From Porticoccaceae bacterium UBA1117 (GTDB taxonomy: Bacteria; Pseudomonadota; Gammaproteobacteria; Pseudomonadales; Porticoccaceae), in the NCBI GenBank assembly GCA_002313335.1, contig DCBC01000093.1:2294-13536 (forward strand): 11,243 nucleotides of DNA, read 5' to 3'. The translations under genes were made by a program, and so were the position numbers. Of the stretch, positions 6,705-11,243 are shown piece after piece. Position 1 is the first letter of the stretch. Each line of letters begins with the position of its first letter. The notes beneath the pieces were generated by a model. That model made no database searches and was not told the origin of the DNA. It worked only from the letters and a program-made list of their open reading frames with translations.

Positions 6705-8519
6705 TTAATATCCCGCAACGCCATCTCTAATTGACTCATATATTGACTGATCAAGGAGCTGGTAATTGCTGGTCCGAGGAAGCTGCACGTAGACTGCATC
6801 CCCCTCTAATTGGTCTAAATGAAAAGCCTGCTTACGCAACTCACCTTTTACTAACTTAAATGTCCCCGTGGTTGACATATCCGACTGAATCCGCACAAAA
6901 ACAGGCTGCGCAAAGGTAGGTAAATTAGCCATGACATAGGCCGAAAATTCGACAGGATCAAAAACGCAGCCTGGATTCAACGCTAGTGAAACCATGCCCG
7001 CCTTACCCTCGGCAGCAGGGACATCGACACCATAGACATTAGCAATCTCTACTTGGTCATTAGCATTTAAGATCTCACCTACTTCATTTGTCGAGACATT
7101 TTCTGAACGCCACCGGAAGGTATCTCCAACGCGATCAACAAACTGATAGTGCGGTTTTCCTGCGGAAAACCCTACATCAACCTCGGTAATTAGATCGCCC
7201 GTGTTAAACCAAGCATCCCCGGGCTTCAAAACATCTCTCAGCGTCTTTGCCTCTGAAGCTGCAGCATCAGTGTAACCATCAAATCGGTAGCGATCGTCAA
7301 TTTCGGCCAATAGCAGGCCAGGCTTACCGGGCTGAACCTGAATATATTTGCCGTGTTCATCCAACACTAATTCATCCTGCTCAATATCATACTCAAGAAG
7401 TACAATTGTTCCTGGGCAATAGCCGATGGTTTTATTTTTATTAAAGGCATTGATAAACGAAACATTTCCCTCGCTGGAGCCATAAAACTCGCAGACCCGA
7501 TCGATACCAAAACGCCCTTTGAACTCCTCCCAAACATCAGGTCGTAGACCGTTTCCAAAAACTCTATCTAATGGATTATTGAGTTCCTCCGGACAAGGTG
7601 GTTGCGTGACAAGATATCGGCAAAGCTCGCCTACATAAAAAAAGATAGTGCAATGATACTTCTGAATTTCTGGCCAAAATGCGGACGCTGAAAACTTACG
7701 CCGTAAAAACATTGAAGCACCGCTGAAGATTGCACTGTTAACGCCACAGATAAAGCCTGTTCCATGAAATAGAGGTAGGCACAGATATATTCTATCGGTT
7801 GGCTTTGCTCTGACACCAACCTTACTAAATGCGGAACCTGCTGCTAATATGCGCCTATGCCCAACTTTGGCAGCCTTAGGCATTCCGGTAGTTCCGGAAG
7901 TAAATATGTAAAAACCCGTTGCACCCGCTAGTATGGTTTTGGTGTCTTCCAGATTAGTTGTTGGATATTGTTCTAGCTCCGCCATAATGTCGACTATAGT
8001 CTCCGGAGGTGAGCTCTCGCGCAAATCCGCTACCCAAAGAATATCCTTATCATCCATCGCCAGGTCTGCGCGCACATCCATTACGCTACCAAAAATTTCT
8101 TCTCCGGCAAGACACTTCACCGATTTAGTCACGTTCACGCAGTGCGCCAATTGAGCACCTACCAAACCTGGATTAACCATTCCAGCAATAGCACCAATCT
8201 TTTGAAGTGCAATAATTGCAGCTAACATTTCAATCCGATTTTCCATGATGACCGCAACACAATCATCGCGCTTTACGCCTCGAGCAATTAAGGCATGAGC
8301 CATAGAATTAGCTAACTCGTTAAACTCTCCCCAACTTATCTCACGACCCTCAAAGACAATCATGTTTCTATCAGGGTAGCGAGCTACAGTCGCTTCAAAC
8401 ACCATTGCGATAGACGCAGGATCACCCGATTCCGGTAGCTTTGCCAATAAAACGGGTAAACCACGCACCACATCTGACATTACTCGGACGACTTCTGTAA
8501 TATTACTGATAGCACCCAT
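6705..8519 (-). CDS. Fatty-acyl-CoA synthetase, FATP/FadD6 type
   Basis: This ATP-dependent adenylate-forming ligase converts a free carboxylic acid to its acyl-CoA and commits the substrate to the pathway. The 604-aa chain carries the AMP/P-loop motif YIFTSGTTGMPKAAK (204-218), the adenine-site motif EFYGSSEG (344-351), FNTGD with the ribose-binding Asp (438-442) and the FATP signature DRVGDTFRWRSENVS (462-476). The C-terminal subdomain ends with TGTFKLVK (551-558), which holds the candidate catalytic lysine. GNGLRPDVW (322-330) and VGELCRYL (296-303) are also typical of the bacterial FadD6/eukaryotic FATP branch, which takes long or very-long chains and some bulky acids. A hydrophobic helix near residues 10-28 may promote membrane association. 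The ATG is 2 bases after the acyl-CoA dehydrogenase stop, and its Shine-Dalgarno GAGG (8528-8531) lies inside that gene, which suggests translational coupling. The family is secure; the substrate is not known. Confidence 0.92.
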   Translation of the reverse strand: MGAISNITEVVRVMSDVVRGLPVLLAKLPESGDPASIAMVFEATVARYPDRNMIVFEGREISWGEFNELANSMAHALIARGVKRDDCVAVIMENRIEMLAAIIALQKIGAIAGMVNPGLVGAQLAHCVNVTKSVKCLAGEEIFGSVMDVRADLAMDDKDILWVADLRESSPPETIVDIMAELEQYPTTNLEDTKTILAGATGFYIFTSGTTGMPKAAKVGHRRILAAGSAFSKVGVRAKPTDRIYLCLPLFHGTGFICGVNSAIFSGASMFLRRKFSASAFWPEIQKYHCTIFFYVGELCRYLVTQPPCPEELNNPLDRVFGNGLRPDVWEEFKGRFGIDRVCEFYGSSEGNVSFINAFNKNKTIGYCPGTIVLLEYDIEQDELVLDEHGKYIQVQPGKPGLLLAEIDDRYRFDGYTDAAASEAKTLRDVLKPGDAWFNTGDLITEVDVGFSAGKPHYQFVDRVGDTFRWRSENVSTNEVGEILNANDQVEIANVYGVDVPAAEGKAGMVSLALNPGCVFDPVEFSAYVMANLPTFAQPVFVRIQSDMSTTGTFKLVKGELRKQAFHLDQLEGDAVYVQLPRTSNYQLLDQSIYESIRDGVAGY

Positions 8520-8521
8520 TT

Positions 8522-9739
8522 TTACTGCCTCGCTAGTGAACGAATAGTTAATTTTGCTAGTTGCGACATATGCACCTCATCCGGGCCATCAGCAATTCTA
8601 CAAAATCGGCTTGTGGTGAATATATGCGCCAACGGGGTATCTTGACTTACACCCATTCCGCCAAAGATTTGCATAGCGCGACTTGACACATCCTCACACA
8701 TCTTGGGAGCAACAATTTTGAGCATTGAGATTTCAGCACGTGCGGCATCAATCCCATATTTATCCATCTTTTCTGCAGCCGACAACACCAGCAATCGACA
8801 TTGTTCAATATCACAGCGGCTTCGGGCTATCTCATGTTGGACACTGGTTTTTTTACTCAGTTGTTCGCCAAAGGCCACACGGCTGACCGCACGCTCGCAC
8901 ATCAACTCTAAGCTACGCTGTGCCATACCCACAAACATCATTGCGTATTGAAAGCGGCCAGGCCCGAGACGACCCTGAGCGATTTCAAAACCTCTACCTT
9001 CACCTAAAATAAGATTGCCCACAGGAACACGAACATTTCTGAAAATAACATCACCCTCTCCACCGGGAGAATGATATTCACCAAATACTCTTAACGGCCG
9101 CGCAATAGATACGCCAGCGGCATCGGTTGGAACAAGTATGGTTGAATGTTGCTGATGCCGAGGACCATTAGGGTTAGATTTCCCCATAACCAACATGACT
9201 TTGCACTTGGGGCCTATTACATTTGTCGTCCACCATTTACGCCCATTCAGCACATACTCATCACCATCACGCTCGATCTTTAGTTCCATATTAGTCGCAT
9301 CAGATGAGGCTACATCGGGCTCTGTCATTGCGTAAGCAGAGCGAATCTCACCAGCCAATAATGGTATGAGCCATTTTTCTTGCTGTTCTGGCGTGCCGTA
9401 CTTTGCAAGCACCTCCATATTTCCTCGATCAGGCGCATTACAATTGAAAATCTGCTGAGCCCAAGCAGAGCGAGACATGGTTTCGAACAAAGGAGCTATC
9501 TCACTATTGCTTAGCCCTGGACTCCAAGGTTGGTATTCTGCGGGAAGGAATAGATTCCAGAGTCCCTGTTTACGAGCCTCTGCTTTAAGATCCTCAAACC
9601 ATTCAGGGTATTTCCACAGATTTTTGTGGTCATTGGTAAAATTATCGTAATCTGCCTCTCGCGGATAAATATGCTCATCCATAAAAACCTTTAACTTATT
9701 ATTTATTTCTTCCGCACGAGCGGTTAACTCAAAACCCAT
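8522..9739 (-). CDS. Acyl-CoA dehydrogenase, ACAD10/11-like
   Basis: This FAD enzyme introduces the 2,3 double bond into acyl-CoA and passes electrons to an electron-transfer flavoprotein not encoded here. The three-domain ACAD fold is complete in 405 aa: an N-terminal helical domain (1-130), a beta domain with AMTEPDVASSDATN (137-150), the conserved RKWWTTN (167-173), and a C-terminal helical domain with RVAFGEQL (287-294) and the FAD-contacting QIFGGMGVSQDTPL (357-370). The catalytic base position reads ADGPDEVH (383-390), with D384 where medium-chain enzymes have Glu in YEGT; this is the ACAD10/11 pattern. The segment at 258-266 reads LGPGRFQYA, whereas many relatives have RIHHC after PGG or GPG. 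The ATG follows GAGGG (9746-9750). It lies 35 bases after the SDR and is almost fused to the CoA synthetase, so the two probably act in sequence. Bacterial relatives often work on branched or hydroxylated acyl groups, but the substrate here is unknown. Confidence 0.9.
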   Translation of the reverse strand: MGFELTARAEEINNKLKVFMDEHIYPREADYDNFTNDHKNLWKYPEWFEDLKAEARKQGLWNLFLPAEYQPWSPGLSNSEIAPLFETMSRSAWAQQIFNCNAPDRGNMEVLAKYGTPEQQEKWLIPLLAGEIRSAYAMTEPDVASSDATNMELKIERDGDEYVLNGRKWWTTNVIGPKCKVMLVMGKSNPNGPRHQQHSTILVPTDAAGVSIARPLRVFGEYHSPGGEGDVIFRNVRVPVGNLILGEGRGFEIAQGRLGPGRFQYAMMFVGMAQRSLELMCERAVSRVAFGEQLSKKTSVQHEIARSRCDIEQCRLLVLSAAEKMDKYGIDAARAEISMLKIVAPKMCEDVSSRAMQIFGGMGVSQDTPLAHIFTTSRFCRIADGPDEVHMSQLAKLTIRSLARQ

Positions 9740-9774
9740 TAGCTTCCCTCTTTATTGTTTTAGTTAATAATTGC

Positions 9775-10551
9775 TTATATCAGACCCGTTATTTTTCTCA
9801 TCAATTTGTTCATGCCGCCAATCCAGCGATCATAATTGTTAGTCTTGTTACGCATATACTCCAGCACAATTGGGTGCGGCAAAATAACAAAACTCTCTTT
9901 ACGCAGCTCTTGAACAACAGTTTCTGCTAATTCTTCTGGTTCAATCATACCGTTGCTAGCAGCCGCGGCAATCGCATCATTCTCAATAGCCGTCATTGGC
10001 GTTCGCACTGCTTGAGGACAAAGCATCGATACTTTAATACCCTCATGTTTGTGATGTATAGCTAACCACTCACCAAACCCTACTGCAGCATGTTTGGTTA
10101 CCCCATAGGCAGCGCCACCGATTTGATTGAGTAGACCCGCTGCAGATGACGTATTCAAAAAATAGCCGCCTCCACGAGCAACCATTCTTGGCACCAAGTG
10201 CCGCGCAGCATAAACGTGAGACATTACGTTAATATCCCATATAGTTTGCCACTCTGAATTGGGCGAGTCGATATTCTCACCCATACCCACTCCAGCATTC
10301 GAGCAAAACAAATCAATAGGACCTACATTCGCTTCAGTGTCTTCAATGACACGAGCGATATCATCCTCTTTGGCGACATCAGCCATCATAGAAATACCTT
10401 GGACCATTTTTGCGGTTTCCTCAGCATTGCTAAGATTGATATCTACAGCAATAACCTTTTGGGCACCTTCGGCATGAAAGCGTACGGCTAAGGCTCTACC
10501 AATCCCACTACCAGCACCGGTAATAACAATAATTTTATTTTTTAGCTCCAA
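9775..10551 (-). CDS. Short-chain dehydrogenase/reductase (SDR), classical
   Basis: This is an NAD(P)-dependent oxidoreductase of the classical SDR family, acting on a hydroxyl or keto group of a pathway intermediate. The 258-aa chain has the nucleotide site TGAGSGIG (11-18), D37 at the end of beta strand 2 (favours NAD(H) over NADP(H)), NAG (85-87), N109, and the catalytic S136, Y149 and K153 (YGVTK). A substrate lid follows CPQAVRTPM (178-186), and the last 40 residues are basic and helical. The start is TTG: no ATG or GTG lies upstream in frame, the first internal Met (M49) would remove the nucleotide site, and GAGGG (10559-10563) sits 7 bases before the TTG. The gene is 38 bases after the flavin oxidoreductase and 35 before the acyl-CoA dehydrogenase. 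Because the FadJ-like enzyme already supplies 3-hydroxyacyl-CoA dehydrogenase activity, this SDR probably acts on a different oxygen function. Exact reaction unknown. Confidence 0.88.
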   Translation of the reverse strand: MELKNKIIVITGAGSGIGRALAVRFHAEGAQKVIAVDINLSNAEETAKMVQGISMMADVAKEDDIARVIEDTEANVGPIDLFCSNAGVGMGENIDSPNSEWQTIWDINVMSHVYAARHLVPRMVARGGGYFLNTSSAAGLLNQIGGAAYGVTKHAAVGFGEWLAIHHKHEGIKVSMLCPQAVRTPMTAIENDAIAAAASNGMIEPEELAETVVQELRKESFVILPHPIVLEYMRNKTNNYDRWIGGMNKLMRKITGLI

Positions 10552-10558
10552 AACTCTA

Positions 10559-10563
10559 CCCTC
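10559..10563 (-). promoter_or_regulatory. Shine-Dalgarno that sets the TTG start of the SDR
   Basis: GAGGG on the minus strand lies 7 bases before the TTG at 10549-10551. With no ATG or GTG upstream in frame and the Rossmann motif starting at codon 11, it fixes an otherwise unusual start codon. Confidence 0.75.
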
Positions 10564-10589
10564 TTTTAATGGTGTAACGATACCTTTGA

Positions 10590-11243
<654 letters not shown>

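Overview
The window looks like an ordinary chromosomal segment of a Gram-negative, probably marine, gammaproteobacterium. This is inferred from moderate GC content (mid to high 40s by eye), a periplasmic PQQ alcohol dehydrogenase, and beta-oxidation proteins of proteobacterial type. I cannot name the species. I see no tRNA, rRNA, CRISPR array, insertion sequence, phage gene or sign of recent transfer. Coding density is very high, and no gene-free stretch exceeds about 110 bases.

Layout. One plus-strand gene (60-2273) encodes an exported type II quinohemoprotein alcohol dehydrogenase: a PQQ beta-propeller fused to a cytochrome c domain. It converges on a seven-gene minus-strand cluster that fills the rest of the window. 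Between them, at about 2280-2317, is a strong hairpin with an A-run on its left that should end transcription from both sides. In transcription order (right to left) the cluster encodes: an Old Yellow Enzyme-family NADH:flavin oxidoreductase cut by the right edge (10590-11243), a short-chain dehydrogenase (9775-10551), an ACAD10/11-like acyl-CoA dehydrogenase (8522-9739), a FATP/FadD6-type acyl-CoA synthetase (6705-8519), a crotonase with the residues of a delta3,5-delta2,4-dienoyl-CoA isomerase (5851-6678), a thiolase (4535-5743) and a FadJ-like hydratase/3-hydroxyacyl-CoA dehydrogenase (2338-4485). Gaps between genes are 38, 35, 2, 26, 107 and 49 bases. This fits one operon, with the 107-base gap as the only plausible place for an internal promoter.

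How the genes fit together. The cluster holds a nearly complete route from a free carboxylic acid to acetyl-CoA: CoA activation, alpha,beta-dehydrogenation, hydration, 3-hydroxyacyl oxidation and thiolysis. It also has three accessory redox or isomerase enzymes (dienoyl-CoA isomerase, OYE, SDR) that straight-chain saturated fatty acids do not need. This points to an unsaturated, cyclic, branched or oxygenated acid as substrate. The alcohol dehydrogenase could feed such a pathway by oxidising an alcohol in the periplasm, but it has its own transcription unit and no aldehyde dehydrogenase is visible, so this link is only inferred.

No radically new system is evident. The most useful refinements are the dienoyl-CoA isomerase assignment from three matching acidic residues, the prediction that the PQQ enzyme is calcium-type rather than lanthanide-type, two non-ATG starts set by clear Shine-Dalgarno sites, and a testable resemblance of the CoA ligase/ACAD/SDR trio to 4-hydroxyacid (levulinate-type) catabolism.
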